Source: Ianthella basta (Eukaryota; Porifera; Demospongiae; Verongiida; Ianthellidae). From it: DNA of 64,000 nt. Position numbers and translations under genes: made by a program. The notes beneath the pieces were generated by a model. It was not told the origin of the DNA, did not search any database, and worked only from the letters and a program-made list of their open reading frames with translations. The stretch's first letter is position 1; each line of letters opens with the position of its first letter. The DNA lies in assembly GCA_964019415.1 (NCBI GenBank), contig OZ025869.1:14221919-14285918 (forward strand), read 5' to 3'. This document shows positions 1 through 14,007 of the stretch, one piece after another.

Positions 1-290
1 TCAGACACCTCTCTAAACAAAAGTACCTCTGAAATAAGGACACCTGGATTCAGACACCTCTCTAAACAAAAGTACCTCTGAAATAAGGACACCTGGATTC
101 AGACACCTCTCTAAACAAAAGTACCTCTGAAATAAGGACACCTGGATTCAGACACCTCTCTAAACAAAGTACCTCTGAAATAAGGACACCTGGATTCAGA
201 CACCTCTCTAAACAAAGTACCTCTGAAATAAGGACACCTGGATTCAGACACCTCTCTAAACAAAGTACCTCTGGAATAAGGACACCCTAA
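1..290. repeat. Tandem array, 48-49-bp unit, about 6 copies
   Basis: Units begin TCAGACACCTCTCTAAACAA and repeat every 49 bp; the later ones repeat every 48 bp because one A is lost from the A-run. Copies are nearly identical, so the array is young or homogenised. The array is cut by the left window edge. It shares the words ACCTCTGAAATAAGGACACC and ACCTCTCTAA with the 75-bp array that follows, so the two probably have a common ancestor. Confidence 0.93.
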
Positions 291-295
291 AATCA

Positions 296-1035
296 AGTTA
301 CCTCTCTAATGAGGACAGTGCCTACCGTCCCAGCTACATAGAGATGTGTACAAAACTACCTCTGAAATGAGGACACCTCTCTAATGAGAACAGTGCCTAC
401 CGTCCCAGCTACATAGAGATGTGTACAAAGCTACCTCTGAAATGAGGACACCTCTCTAATGAGGACAGTGCCTACCATTCCAGCTACGCAGAGATGTGTA
501 CAAAACTACCTCTGAAATGAGGACACCTCTCTAATGAGGACAGTGCCTACTGTCCCAGCTACACAGAGGTGTGTACAAAACTACCTCTGAAATAAGGACA
601 CCTCTCTAATGAGGACAGTGCCTACTGTCCCAGCTACATAGAGATGTGTACAAAACTACCTCTGAAATAAGGACACCTCTCTAATGAGGACAGTGCCTAC
701 TGTCCCAGCTACATAGAGGTGTGTACAAAACTACCTCTGAAATAAGGACACCTCTCTAATGAGGACAGTGCCTACTGTCCCAGTTACATAGAGATGTGTA
801 CAAAACTACCTCTGAAATAAGGACACCTCTCTAATGAGGACAGTGCCTACTGTCCCAGTTACATAGAGATGTGTACGAAACTACCTCTGAAATAAGGACA
901 CCTCTCTAATGAGGACAGTGCCTACTGTCCCAGCTACATAGAGGTGTGTACAAAACTACCTCTGAAATAAGGACACCTCTCTAATGAGGACAGTGCCTAC
1001 TGTCCCAGCTACATAGAGATGTGTACAAAACTGTA
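296..1035. repeat. Tandem array, 75-bp unit, about 10 copies
   Basis: The 75-bp unit contains GAGGACAGTGCCTACTGTCC, whose core GGACAGT-GCCT-ACTGTCC is a perfect 7-bp hairpin, then CAGCTACATAGAGATGTGTA and ACCTCTGAAATAAGGACACC. Copies differ by scattered substitutions. The same unit forms a second array at about 15.59-16.39 kb. No coding potential is seen; ORFs through it are products of the repeat. Confidence 0.93.
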
Positions 1036-1196
1036 TGTAAGTTATGTACAGTACCTCTGCAATCAACTTGTGTGGCTGCTACTGAATCAAATACGTAATG
1101 TACATACATAATTGACCCTGTAGCATAGATTTTGCTTTGATGTCCTCATCAATAAATTGATGAGGAATCTAAGACAGAATCTTTTTACACAGGCAG

Positions 1197-1407
<211 letters not shown>

Positions 1408-1524
1408 TGAAGTAGAATATGAAAATCACAAATTACACCAAAAATGCACTGAACAGAACACACTATACACCCAGAGCATTGTATCCTTAACATGGGTGGG
1501 TGAGTCCAATAGCAGAACACACAC

Positions 1525-1674
1525 CTTGAGCCTTTTAGCATTCTCCCTCTTGAGTGCATCAAGGTCTCCCTGCAGCTTGTCCACAACAGTCTCTTGTTTC
1601 CTACGAGTCACCTCAGCTTCCTTCACCTGTGCGTAAATGCTGTGCTCCTGAGAGTCAAGATGAGTCACCAGTTT
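1525..1674 (-). CDS. Gene A exon (last in window)
   Basis: This 150-bp, 50-codon, phase 0 exon begins [16 protein letters not shown] and ends RENAKRLK. The acceptor is CCCCAG at 1675-1680. The donor is GTGTGTGTTC just below 1525. Heptad-like spacing of Leu/Val and charged residues suggests coiled coil. Confidence 0.85.
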
Positions 1675-2331
1675 CTGGGGAGAGGGAGGATGAGCACAAG
1701 AGACTGGATAGGTTTGAATTTGCTATACAATAGCAATTATGAAGACTGTGTGGACCTGTGCACAACTGGAACATCACATCTAGCAGCTGTCGGAACTATG
1801 GGTCAATTGCAGTTGTTTCTCGTACAACTTGTACAAATTTGTACAGGTTTCCTGAATCAGCTGCAAGTGACCCAAAGTTTGAACAACTACTAACTGTAAC
1901 TGTTAAAGTGTATGAAGAAGCAGCAGATACCCTATCTGGTGTACGATGCCTTAAAGTCCTATTTAGCAGCTATCCACAACTTGTGGTCATTTGCAACTGC
2001 TTCTCATACAACTTGCACAAACTTGTACTTGCTTCCTGTCACACATTGTGTACTTTAGTACATGGAAACACTATGGACAGGTACTAACGCACCAGGAAGA
2101 AATTTTACTATTCTGTATAGTTCATAGAAAGTAGAAGACAGAAAATCCCCTTGACTAGTCTAACAATATATTATTTATACTACGTACATTGAATCTTCAT
2201 CAATTGGACTCAGCAGTATACGTAAATAGGAAACAGAGGAATGAAGAGTCACATATACACAGTATGTACGCAGGCCCCCATGACATTCTGTACGTACAGT
2301 GGGTACAGGGGACACGCACACGCACACACAC

Positions 2332-2397
<66 letters not shown>

Positions 2398-5300
2398 GTA
2401 ACTGCTTCACTCTCTCGTGGTGTTTCAGTCTCTGCTGTTCGGTGAGTTTAGTGGCAGTGTTCTGTTCCCATGTCCTCAGCTGTGCCGTGTTCCTCTCCTT
2501 CACCTGACGATGTAAGGTGGACTGACGGGCCTGCCGCTGGGCTTCAATACGCTGATAAGAGGAGGGAAGGAGGGAGGGGAGGGGAGGGGAAGGAGAGGGG
2601 AGGGAGGGAAAGGGGAGGGAGAAGAGGAGGAGTGGATTGGATGCATTCGCTGCCACAAAGCTGCAAATTTCCTTACAAATGTATGTATACATACATACGT
2701 ACGTACATATTGTGGTAGACATCAAAGCACTCTTGACAGTATGGGAAGGGGAATCACAGCACTAATACACAACTATGTATGTATATGCCTCAAACAAGAT
2801 ATAGTCATTACTTCATCTAGAAATTTCTTCAAGGGGGTGGGGGGTGGGGTGAAAGTGAGGTTTCAAGAATAAGGGGGGGAGGAGGGCACAAGAATTATGG
2901 GGGAGTGATACTATGTTGACATACGTATGGCTAGCCGAAATTTCAAGGGAGGCGAGATTGTGGCAAGGGGGGGGGGGGGGGTGGTGGTGAATGCCCTCCT
3001 GCCCATCCCTCCTAAATGCAACGCTGAAGTATTTCATTCCTCTTGCAAATCAATAGCCATTTGCAAACTCTTAACTAAAGCACTAACAGTTATCCACCAA
3101 CCAAATCATGCATGGAAATGAACCTCAGCCAAGAAAGAATGCATAAAAGCAGATATCGTTACAACAGGACTCCATCCATTCCATCACTCCCCCTTCCCTT
3201 CCACTACACATTCCTCCTCCTCCTCCTCCCTCCCTCTCTCCCTCCAAACTACACTAGCCCTTCCCTTCCCACCCTCACTCACCTCCATTCTCTCCATAGC
3301 CTCCCTCCCCTTCTGCTCTGCCTCCATCTCCTCCTGAGCCATCCGAGACAGCTTCTGGTTCGTCCGAGTTGCCTCCATTTGTGTCTGCACTGATGCCAGT
3401 GAGCGACCATGTCTCTTGCCCTTGGTAGCAGCGTCAGTCTGCTTCACCTTGAAGTCCTGGGTGAGACCTGCCATGCGATCCTCATACTTTGAGGCATTCT
3501 GCTGGTAAGTGCCAACCTCCTTCTGGCGCGCTACTCCCCTCATGAGGTCAGCCTGACACACAAGAAGGAGTAGGTTCGTACTCATTGACAGCAAATATGA
3601 GTCACTCTCCCTCCCTTGGCTTGTTAGCAGTGGTTTTGACTTGTATAGGTTCATTGCACAAGAACCGAATATACGGCAGAATACACAACCTCTCCCTCAT
3701 CCACACACTTCACAGTCACCTACACACCTCACTCATCCACACACCTCACAGTCACCTACACACCTCACTCTCATCCACACACCCCTCACCCATACACCTC
3801 ACTCTCACCCACACACCTCTCCCTCACCCACACACCTCCCCCCTCACCCACACACCTCACTCTCATCCACACACCCCTCACCCATACACCTCACTCACCT
3901 ACACACCTCTCCTTCACCTGTACACCTCCCTCACTCACACACCTAACTCTCACCCACACACCTCCCACTCCCCACACACCTGTATGTCCTTTGCTGTTGA
4001 CTTATCTCTCTCCCTATGCAGCTCAAACTCTGCTCTCCTTCTCTTCTGTGCCTCCATGTTGAGAGAAATGGCCAAACCAGCCAGCTCCTGTTTGATCTTG
4101 TGCTGCTCAGCCTACACACAAAGTACATTACACACCATAACGCATGCACACACTCCAACCAAGAGCAGGGTGAAGAACTAGTCTTCTCAAGTCTAGCCCC
4201 AACTCTTCATGTTCTCATTATTGCACAATTACGGAGAACTGAGTCTGGTCGGATTTGACAGGTTTTTGTGATCTGATGGGTCTGTCTATGTACGTACATA
4301 CACAACTTCAGTGTTTGTGTTTAAAGACCATTAACACTGTGGTATGTACATACAATGGGTGCAATTATGATGGTGGCACCCATGACTTCCTTGGAATCCT
4401 ATATCTATAAATCCTCCATGCAGGACAAAATTGGTCTCGCATGGCTACATAGACGGCCATTTGCAAAAGGCAATGCGGACATGTTTAGTGGTATCTTTAC
4501 AGCATGAATGTGACATTCCAACCCACAGATCATCCATATGTAGGACTAAAGCTCCAGTTCACCCTGAAACGCCTTCATCAGGGCAGGTCTTTGACTCTTA
4601 GCAGAAGATTGGCTCAACTCTCCTACCTGAGGCTCAGGTTCTCCCTAGCACCATACACACCATAACGCATGCACACACTCCAACCAAGAGCAGGGTGAAG
4701 AACTACACATAGTTTCGTTTCCAGAAGTCATTATCGTGCAATTATGGAAAACTGTGTCTGCTCAGGTTCTTTCAGCGTCCATGTGGAAGGTGAGATACTG
4801 TGGTGTCGTCTACTGCAAACCAGCTCCTGCACTCTAATTGAACTATCCACTGTTTTACAGAGAACGTATACAAGTCTGGCCAAGTCCAGATCTCCACAGT
4901 TCCACACTACTGTATCACTACGTACATAAGCATGTAGAGTGATGTACAGTACATGTATCCCTTACACACGCACACTGTTCGGCTTCCTTATTATTTCCTG
5001 TATCACACCATATTACCTTATTGTTATCATTTCCTGTACTGTACCTCACTTCCGGTTAGCATGCTCTCACACACACACACATGACTGTAACAATAACTTT
5101 TATTCCGTTGTTCTTTTCTATATGCACGTGTATATATGTGTACGCTGTTGGTAATAATACAGTTCTATGTGATTGGTCCAAGTGTTAGTCGACTACGCTT
5201 ACCGTCATAAGCACACATGGAGTGGGGCTAGACAGAAGGCTAATGAGGAGTGTCATGTCAGACAAAACAGCCAAACTCAGAAAGGAAAGGAAGAAGAAGG

Positions 5301-8300
5301 GAAGGAAATAGTGTCCTCTGATTGAAGGACCAGGGTTGCAACTAGCACATTTTGGCCGTATACTACAGCTTTCTGTAGGCTGCTTGGTGTCAAAGAACAA
5401 GGCAGGTAACAACATTCACTAGAAACTGCCTTCAACAAAGAGGTGTAATAAACATTTTGAGGGAATACCATCCCCATGGTAGCCCTGGGTAGAGACAGCA
5501 TTCAAATGTCAACAAGACCACCCTGAAACAGCGAAGCATGGGCTGTTAAAGGAATATAAATGATATTCATGGTAGGATCCTCCCTGTTTAAATTTGAGGG
5601 AGTAAGTTATAACTGGTGCCTCCTCTGCCCATGTCTGGATGTGCTATTATAGGAACACTAACAATGCTCATGGTACGTAGGTATCAAAGTGGAACCAAGA
5701 TACTCTTAAGGAACTAGACTGCTATGTACGTATGTGTGTCTTAGCCTCTTAGGTACACAAACATACGTACATACGCATATAGAGTGACTATGGACGTGAA
5801 CACAAATGATGTGGGACAGCTCAGCTGTTAGGGACTGCTACGGCTATGCTGTCTAGGAAATGCTGCTGTCCTGCATACACACAGAACATTTCACATGAGT
5901 GAATATGTACAATGTACATACTCACAGCAGTCCTTCAGTGGTGCAGCGGGCAGTAATGAGATTCATAGTCATGCAAAACTCCCAGGCAGTGTTGGGAGGT
6001 AAAATATTACAGCCCATCTGATACATAGTTATTTATGATGTACTGCCTTGTATATACGTACCTGTTTTCCATTCAATAAATTATGACTCGTTTTGCTAAA
6101 TAATAGTGCTGGGTACTGTAATGACATTCATTACTGGATGGTAAACTGCTATATGGTCAGATTCTATGCTACATACATTACAGTAGCATGCATCCCATTC
6201 CTGATCCACTCAAAGGGTCAGGGTCAGGGGTCACCAAAAATTCATCTTTCTCCAAAGGACAGCCACAGATACTGGGCCCTTGAATAACTACACCTGCCTA
6301 TGTCAGGTAACACCTGTGACAAATGAGATTCATTGCAGGGCTTCACCCTTTGGGTGCATTAACCCATTAGCGCCGAATGACGTCATTTATTAGTTTGCGC
6401 GCGTAAGTCCGGATGACGCCTGTAGGCGTCATAACCGAAAGCGCGCATTAAGCTTTGTATATGTCTCGCTACGAGCCTTGCAAGGACACACCACTTTAGA
6501 AGGATAGATAGCAGTCACGGAGCTTTGAACAGCCGCGTTGTCCCGTACCTTACTTGCGTCCAAAGCCTACACTCGAGCGCCAAAGTTCGCACTCAGTACG
6601 CAACGGGTGAAGGTGAGTTTATTACACGACGCAGCGACTAAACCAGGGCGAGCAGGAGTCTTGAAGTCTTATGAGACGACCCTTCCATCTTTCTGCCTGA
6701 CATTGGCAACACGGCGCTCTTCTTCCTATCGTCTCGGGCCCGAATAAAGTTGAAAAACCGTGGCACACCGAATAGCTCGCGTGCGTCGCCATTTTAATTC
6801 GGCACCTGGTGCACGGCGCGAATTTTAAACTTCAGCGCTAATGGGTTAATGTAAACAAGCGGGCTCATGGGAGGGACTACAACTAATGGAGGGGAGCTGG
6901 GTATACAACTAGTATACGGGGGAAATCCAAACTTCTACATGTAGCTTTAGAGTTGGCAAATAGGATTATAGCAGAGTGCCAGCTGGATTTCTTACAACTA
7001 GCCTCCACTTCAGTATCAGCAAATAGTATACTGCAGGTGAGTGTGAAGAAGGTGTTTTAGTGCAGAACTACCTAAGAATAAATGGTAATCGCTTTGACTT
7101 TCAGAAACTACTGTGACTGACTAGAAAAACTTAGCAATTCTGTGCCCTGTGTCCCACTGCTACAGAATGGAGGAATCTACCCCACACTCCTCCTTTTGGT
7201 CTAAGAGTGTCCTAGTCCTCAGCACTGTACTCCTGTTGGTGAAGGGAGTGAGGTCTGAAGAGCTAGTCCTACCCTCACTGCCACCACCAGCTCAGAGGAG
7301 GAGGGAGAGGGAAGAGCTGGTCTGTGGGACAGTTAGTAGACTGACAGGCAGACAGAACAGTCCAGCTGAGGATGGGTCGGTGTGGAGTGAGGGAGGAGAG
7401 GAGCAGGGAGGGGGGAGGGACAGGGTGGGGCAGCACAGACTGCCCATCGAGACTGCCAGCTTTGAGCCTCTCTTGGTAGACTCAGAAGTGGAACCAGAAA
7501 CAGGAGGGATACAAGAGACTGGACAGACTTGAACTTACTAATAACCTGTGTGTACACTGTATGGACCTGTGCGTGTTGTTGCTGTATTATTGATGCTACT
7601 GGTAAAATGACTCTTGGATGAACAGGAAATGCTATACACTGTATACCCCAGAAGCTTGGTGAAATGAGATTCATAGTGGTGTGGGATTGCCTCAGTTGCC
7701 TGGCAACTTGGGTGCTCAATGACCTCACCTTGTGACCATTCACTCAGACTCAGAATAGTAACATTTGTGGGTGTTTGTGTAAATAGCACACCCACTACGT
7801 AGATTAGGTGATGATTACATTCTTGATTAATTCACTTCCTTGAGAGGAGAGGAGCTATTTAATACAAGTCCGTGCGGTGACCTGATTCCATTCCAAAGTA
7901 TGTAAGAGGTAGATGGGGATACATAGAGCACACATCAGGTGATGTTAAGAGTAAATAAATAGTCCAGCACACACTGAAGCAGCCATGCAAATCTGGCTAT
8001 GGTCAATTGACAGGCATGGGCACAAATCAATGTATCAAATAGTGGATTGCTTAGAGTATGGCTTCGCAATGAGTGAAGAAGGACTGGAATTTGTCGTTCA
8101 GACAATTCTAAGAGCTGCAAGTGGTGTTCTCTTTACTCAATTCCATAGTGGAAACGTAACTTTGTAAGTGAATACAAACCTAATCACACTATACGTAACT
8201 TTAAAGCAGCCAATTTTCTAACCTTTCAAGTAGGAAACATACAGCATAGTTGAAGCCGCTCAAACTCTGTCAATAGTTGTATGGCAATCTTTTGCGTTAG

Positions 8301-11300
8301 TAGGCTTTAAGCATTCCTATACAGAAGCATTGCCTCCTGTCTTGCCACCACAGACCACAAATAAGATGTCCTTCCACTTAAGACTGTAAGGATGAGCAGA
8401 TTTGCAAATATCAAAAATGTTGTTACAAGGTAGACCCGACCTCTTATTCACAATGAAGACTACGAGTGATGTTTTAGAGATATTAATGAGATGGAACACT
8501 CCTGCGTGGACAGGGTGACATTCCTGCTCAGACAGGGTGACATTCCTGCTTGGACAGAGTCACATTACTGTTTGGATAGAGTCACATTCCTTGCTGCAGA
8601 TCCTCCTGACATTCCTGTTTGGACAGGGTGACATTCCTGCTTGGACAGAGTCACATTCCTGCTTGGATAGAGTCACATTCCTTGCTGCAGATCCTCTTGC
8701 ACAGGTGTCTGCACTGTATCATACTGCTCGCCACTGGTTGGGGGGATGGTGTGACATGTAACTGACCTCATGACCTTCGACCCACGCTTCTTTAAATATA
8801 CTTGTGGTTAGGGTGGAATTTCCCAGTGTTGTTGTGGGGCATTACTAAAACGGAATACGGAAGCGCGGAATAACGGAATAGTGGAATAATACAACACACC
8901 CAGGATGACATCTTAATTGAGAAAAAAAGAAACAGATAATACAAGAACAATAATAAGTAGTACACCGGAGCTGAATAACGGAATAGCGGAATAACGGAAT
9001 TAGATATATTAAAATGGCGGACGAGTCGCACGCAAACAACTCTCTCTGGCGTGTGCTTCTGTCCAGAAAGGTTCGAATTTCGAACGAAAGGAAGGGAAAT
9101 GGGTATGTTGATAACTTCTTGGAAGTGGTTTACCCAGAAATGCTTCTTCGAATTACCGTATAGCGGGAAAATTTCGCGGAAGAAAATTTCGCGATTTTGT
9201 TTAAAACCAAACATTTCGCGGTTTTAATTTCGCGATTTCCAGCCTCCAAAACAACTCCTTGGCAGGCAAACTACTTAGTTGAAGGGAATTTTCGAGCTCG
9301 GAACAGTAAGATAGCACTTAAATGCTAAATCCACTTCTGCGCTACGCGGCGGCCATCTTATTATGACGTTTGCATATAATTATAATGATGTGTGGAGAAA
9401 ATTCGCGAAAGAAAATTTCGCGAATTTGGTCAAATCGCGAACATTAAACCTCGCGAAATTTTCCCGCTATACGGTAAAACAGCAGCTAATCGCAGTTTCC
9501 TCGCACAAAAATCTCGAGAAAGGCACCGTACAACCCACTATCCACTCAACGGCAGAGCCTCCGTCGCTCGCCGAAGTAGAGGTTTCATCCTACCTTGCTG
9601 CGTGTATACCACATATCTTATCCCCACACCCAGCACCAGGCAGGCTTTTGGTGGGGGAAGTGGAGGAATTGAAGGTTTGTGAGTGGGGGGGACCATTCAG
9701 ACTGGTTTTGCTTGCTGGCAAGATAAGCGTGTGCAGCGGGTAGTAATGAGATTCATAGTCATGCAAAACTCCCAGGCAGTGTTGGGAGGTAAAATATTAC
9801 AGCCCATCTGATACATAGTTATTTATGATGTACTGCCTTGTATATACGTACCTGTTTTCCATTCAATAAATAATGACTCATCTCATTGTTTATTATTCAA
9901 GCATGCTGTTTAAAAACTTTATCAGGCAGTGCCCATGAGTGCCTATGTATTACCATTTATATAATTTGTCGTAGGCTTTCCCATTGTATTGCGCAAGCAA
10001 TGCGGATATACATACGCAAGCATAGCATTTTCGTTGTGCAAGCTGCATACATACATACATACATACATACATACGGAGGACAACAATGCATCACAATTAC
10101 TTGCCTCGCTTTTCGGCTCAGCAAACATGCTCCTGAGCCTTCCAGGGTCAGGGTCAGGGGTCCCCAGAAATGCATGGTTCCCAAAAGGCCAGCCATAGAT
10201 ACTCGACCTTTGAGTAACTACACCTGCCTATATCAGGTAACACCAGTGACAAATGAGATTCATTGCAGGGCACATTCATGTAAACTAACAGGTTAATGGG
10301 AGGGACTACAACTCATAGGGGGGGGGGGGGAAATACGTATTATAGCAGAGTGCCAGCTGGCAGTCTACTCTGAGCTGAGCCAGTGATAATGAGATTCATT
10401 GCAGGGCTTCACTGAATCACCAACACATCAGTTGCATTAGGTAAACAAACAGGCTATGGGAGGGGCTACAGTATACAACAACATATTGTATACTGTAGCC
10501 CCTCCCATAGCCTGTAAGCAGTTGACAAAGGCTCTCGAGCCGAAATGCCCTGCGACCCTCCTTTCTTCAAGCTGCAGTATTGCTCATCTAATTATTTGCT
10601 AAGTGAATAAAGTGTTTTAGAGCAGTACTACGTACCTAGGAACAAATGGTAAGTAACATAAACTTTCAGAAACTACTGCAACTGATTAGAGCACTTTAGC
10701 AATTCTTTATCCTGTGTGCCCCTGTTCCCATTGCTCCTGAATGGAGGAATCTACCTCACACTTCACCTCCTGGTCTAAGAGTGTCCTAGTCCTCAGCACT
10801 GCACCCCTGTTGGTGAAGGGAGTGAGGTCTGAACAGCTAGTCCTACCCTCACTGCCACCACCAGCTCAGAGGAGGAGGGAGAGGGAGGAGCTGGTCTGTG
10901 GGACAGTTAGTAGACTGACAGGCAGACAGAACAGTCCAGCTGAGGATGGGTCGGTGTGGAGTGAGGGAGGGGAGGAACAGGGAGGGGCGAGGGGCAGGGC
11001 GGGGCAGCACAGACTGCCCATTGAGACTGTCAGCTTTGAGCCTCTCTTGGTAGACTCAGAAGTGGAACCAGAAACAGGAGGGATACAAGAGACTGGACAG
11101 ACTTGAACTTACTAATAACCTGTGTGTACACTGTATGGACCTGTGCGTGTTGTTGCTGTATTATTGATGCTACTGGTAAAATGACTCTTGGATGAACAGG
11201 AAATGCTATACACTGTATACCCCAGAAGCTTGGTGAAATGAGATTCATAGTGGTGTGGGATTGCCTCAGTTGCCTGGCAACTTGGGTGCTCAATGACCTC

Positions 11301-13951
11301 ACCTTGTGACCATTCACTCAGACTCAGAATAGTAACATTTGTGGGTGTTTGTGTAAATAGCACACCCACTACGTAGATTAGGTGATGATTACATTCTTGA
11401 TTAATTCACTTCCTTGAGAGGAGAGGAGCTATTTAATACAAGTCCGTGCGGTGACCTGATTCCATTCCAAAGTATGTAAGAGGTAGATGGGGATACATAG
11501 AGCACACATCAGGTGATGTTAAGAGTAAATAAATAGTCCAGCACACACTGAAGCAGCCATGCAAATCTGGCTATGGTCAATTGACAGGCATGGGCACAAA
11601 TCAATGTATCAAATAGTGGATTGCTTAGAGTATGGCTTCGCAATGAGTGAAGAAGGACTGGAATTTGTCGTTCAGACAATTCTAAGAGCTGCAAGTGGTG
11701 TTCTCTTTACTCAATTCCATAGTGGAAACGTAACTTTGTAAGTGAATACAAACCTAATCACACTATACGTAACTTTAAAGCAGCCAATTTTCTAACCTTT
11801 CAAGTAGGAAACATACAGCATAGTTGAAGTCGCTCAAACTCTGTCAATAGTTGTATGGCAATCTTTTGCGTTAGTAGGCTTTAAGCATTCCTATACAGAA
11901 GCATTGCCTCCTGTCTTGCCACCACAGACCACAAATAAGATGTCCTTCCACTTAAGACTGTAAGGATGAGCAGATTTGCAAATATCAAAAATGTTGTTAC
12001 AAGGTAGACCCGACCTCTTATTCACAATGAAGACTACGAGTGATGTTTTAGAGATATTAATGAGATGGAACATTCCTGCGTGGGACAAAGGAACATTCCT
12101 GCTCGAACAGAGTCACATTCCTGTTTGGATAGTCACATTCCTTGCTGCGGGTCCTCTGTTAGAGTCCATACATGGCTATGGTTTAAGTAAACTTCACATG
12201 TATATACATGTTTTAATTATATTCATGATAAAGTTCACACTTCCACCCCCCCATGCAGAAATAACATATCCAAAGGGCATTCACCTACACCACCAAATTG
12301 TTTAGGATCAAGTATCACCAGGAACAGTGCGGTTATATAGAACAGCCCTGTAAGTAGGGACTGCCTTTGAAGAATATACCACTACGTTTATCACCAGCCT
12401 CCATTTCAGCACCACAGAACCATCCACTGCAGGTGAGTGTGAGTTAGAGGCTACAGTGTAGTGCTGCACAACAGCCAGTATAGTCAATGTGGTCTTCCTG
12501 TGCTAAACAAATAGCTATTCCCTACCCTGTGTCCCCACTGCTCCAGAATGGAGGAATCTACCTCACACTTCACCTCCTTGTCTAAGAGTGTCCTAGTCCT
12601 CAGCACTGTACTCCTGTTGGTGAAGGGAGGGAGGTCTGAAGAGCTAGTCCTACCCTCACTGCCACCACCAGCTCAGAGGAGGAGGGAGAGGGAGGAGCTG
12701 GTCTGTGGGACAGTTAGTAGACTGACAGGCAGCTTGAACAGTCCAGCTGAGGCTGGGTCGATGTGGAGTGAGGGAGAGGAGGAGCAGGGAGGGGGGAGGG
12801 GCAGGGTGGGGCAGCACAGACTGCCCATCGAGACTGTCAGCTTTGAGCCTCTCTTGGTAGACTCAGAAGTGGAACCAGAGACAGGAGGGATACAAGAGAC
12901 TGGAAACACTTGAACTTACGTACTAGTAATGTGTGTAGATTGCATGGGCCTGTGTATGGTGTTGAAGTATCATCTATGCATTGCAACATTGTAATTTGCA
13001 CTGTGATTCTTGAGTGAAACCCGGCAGTTCTGTAACTGGCAAAGAGTTTTGTGTTCAAAATGTCTTACAGTCTGCATTGTCCAATAATTGTATTGTTCTG
13101 TTACATGTTCCACTCAAGCTTTATCTACCGTTATCTAAGCTAGCAGTGAGGAGCACCTAAAACACCATCTTTGCAGCTGTTATGTACATTCAATTACTGA
13201 ACATCACCCCTCAACTGGATGGAGTTAAATGCCACTTCACAGCATACATGTAAAAGACACTTCATGACATAAAAGTCACTGGTATACTCAATAGAAAAGA
13301 TGTACAGTTAAAAGCCACTTCATGACATAAAGTCACTGGTATACTCAGTAGGAAAGATGTGCTTGTTGGAGTGAAACAACGTATACCAACATCACACACC
13401 AGACTGCAGTGCTTGCATACCAGAGGCATGTGAGTACTGCATGGCAGTGAAGGCAATCCACCTTGTGTGAGCTACTAACACAGAATTTCACTTGCTTTGA
13501 ATAAATGAATCGGAGCCAATTATCTTACCCACTCCAGTACAAACAGGAGTGTGGCGGATGCTGCCACTTTACACATCTACAGTACAGCTGTAGTGTATTC
13601 ACCAGTACGTATGTACGTACATACATGTGTAGGTGAGAGGACCATATCTGTATTCAGTGTAGCCACTACGTAGGCTCCACTTCTCATTGCCACACACTGG
13701 CAGAAGTGAATGTGAGGCTTCAGTAACTATTGTCAATTTCACAACTAATAATGAAAATAGGATTAGGCCGTTCAATTAATCAGTATTACATTAACCCTCT
13801 TCTACTACACTCACTCACCTCTCTGGCCCTCAGTTTTGCCTCATATTCTTTGCTCATCCTGTCAACTTCACCTCTCTTCTGGTCCAACAAGTCTGTTAGT
13901 TGACGATACTGGAAGGCAAGTGCACCACTGTGTGTGTGTGTGTGTGCGTGC

Positions 13952-14007
<56 letters not shown>

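Larger units (their letters stand above)
5938..8500. repeat. Segmental duplication, copy 1
   Basis: The block is repeated at about 9730-12090. Shared parts are 5940-6105 with 9734-9880, 6195-6345 with 10140-10270, and, almost base for base, 7167-8500 with 10741-12075 (offset 3574). Copy 1 carries a 490-bp TTAA-flanked insertion (6359-6849) that copy 2 lacks. Near identity over 1.3 kb of mostly non-coding sequence implies a recent event or gene conversion. Confidence 0.9.
9730..12090. repeat. Segmental duplication, copy 2
   Basis: Counterpart of 5938-8500. It lacks the piggyBac-type insertion but has extra sequence around 10270-10560, including a perfect hairpin. From 11112 to 12070 it is practically identical to 7538-8496. 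Confidence 0.9.

Noticed and set aside
3585-4181. 198-codon plus-strand ORF rich in His, Ser, Thr and Pro
   Set aside because: It translates the CACACACCTC minisatellite and runs antisense to a supported gene A exon.
7333-7795. Minus-strand ORFs opposite the 121-codon family and its 3' flank (again at 11030-11369)
   Set aside because: Present in copies 1 and 2 only because these are nearly identical DNA. Copy 3 does not keep them.
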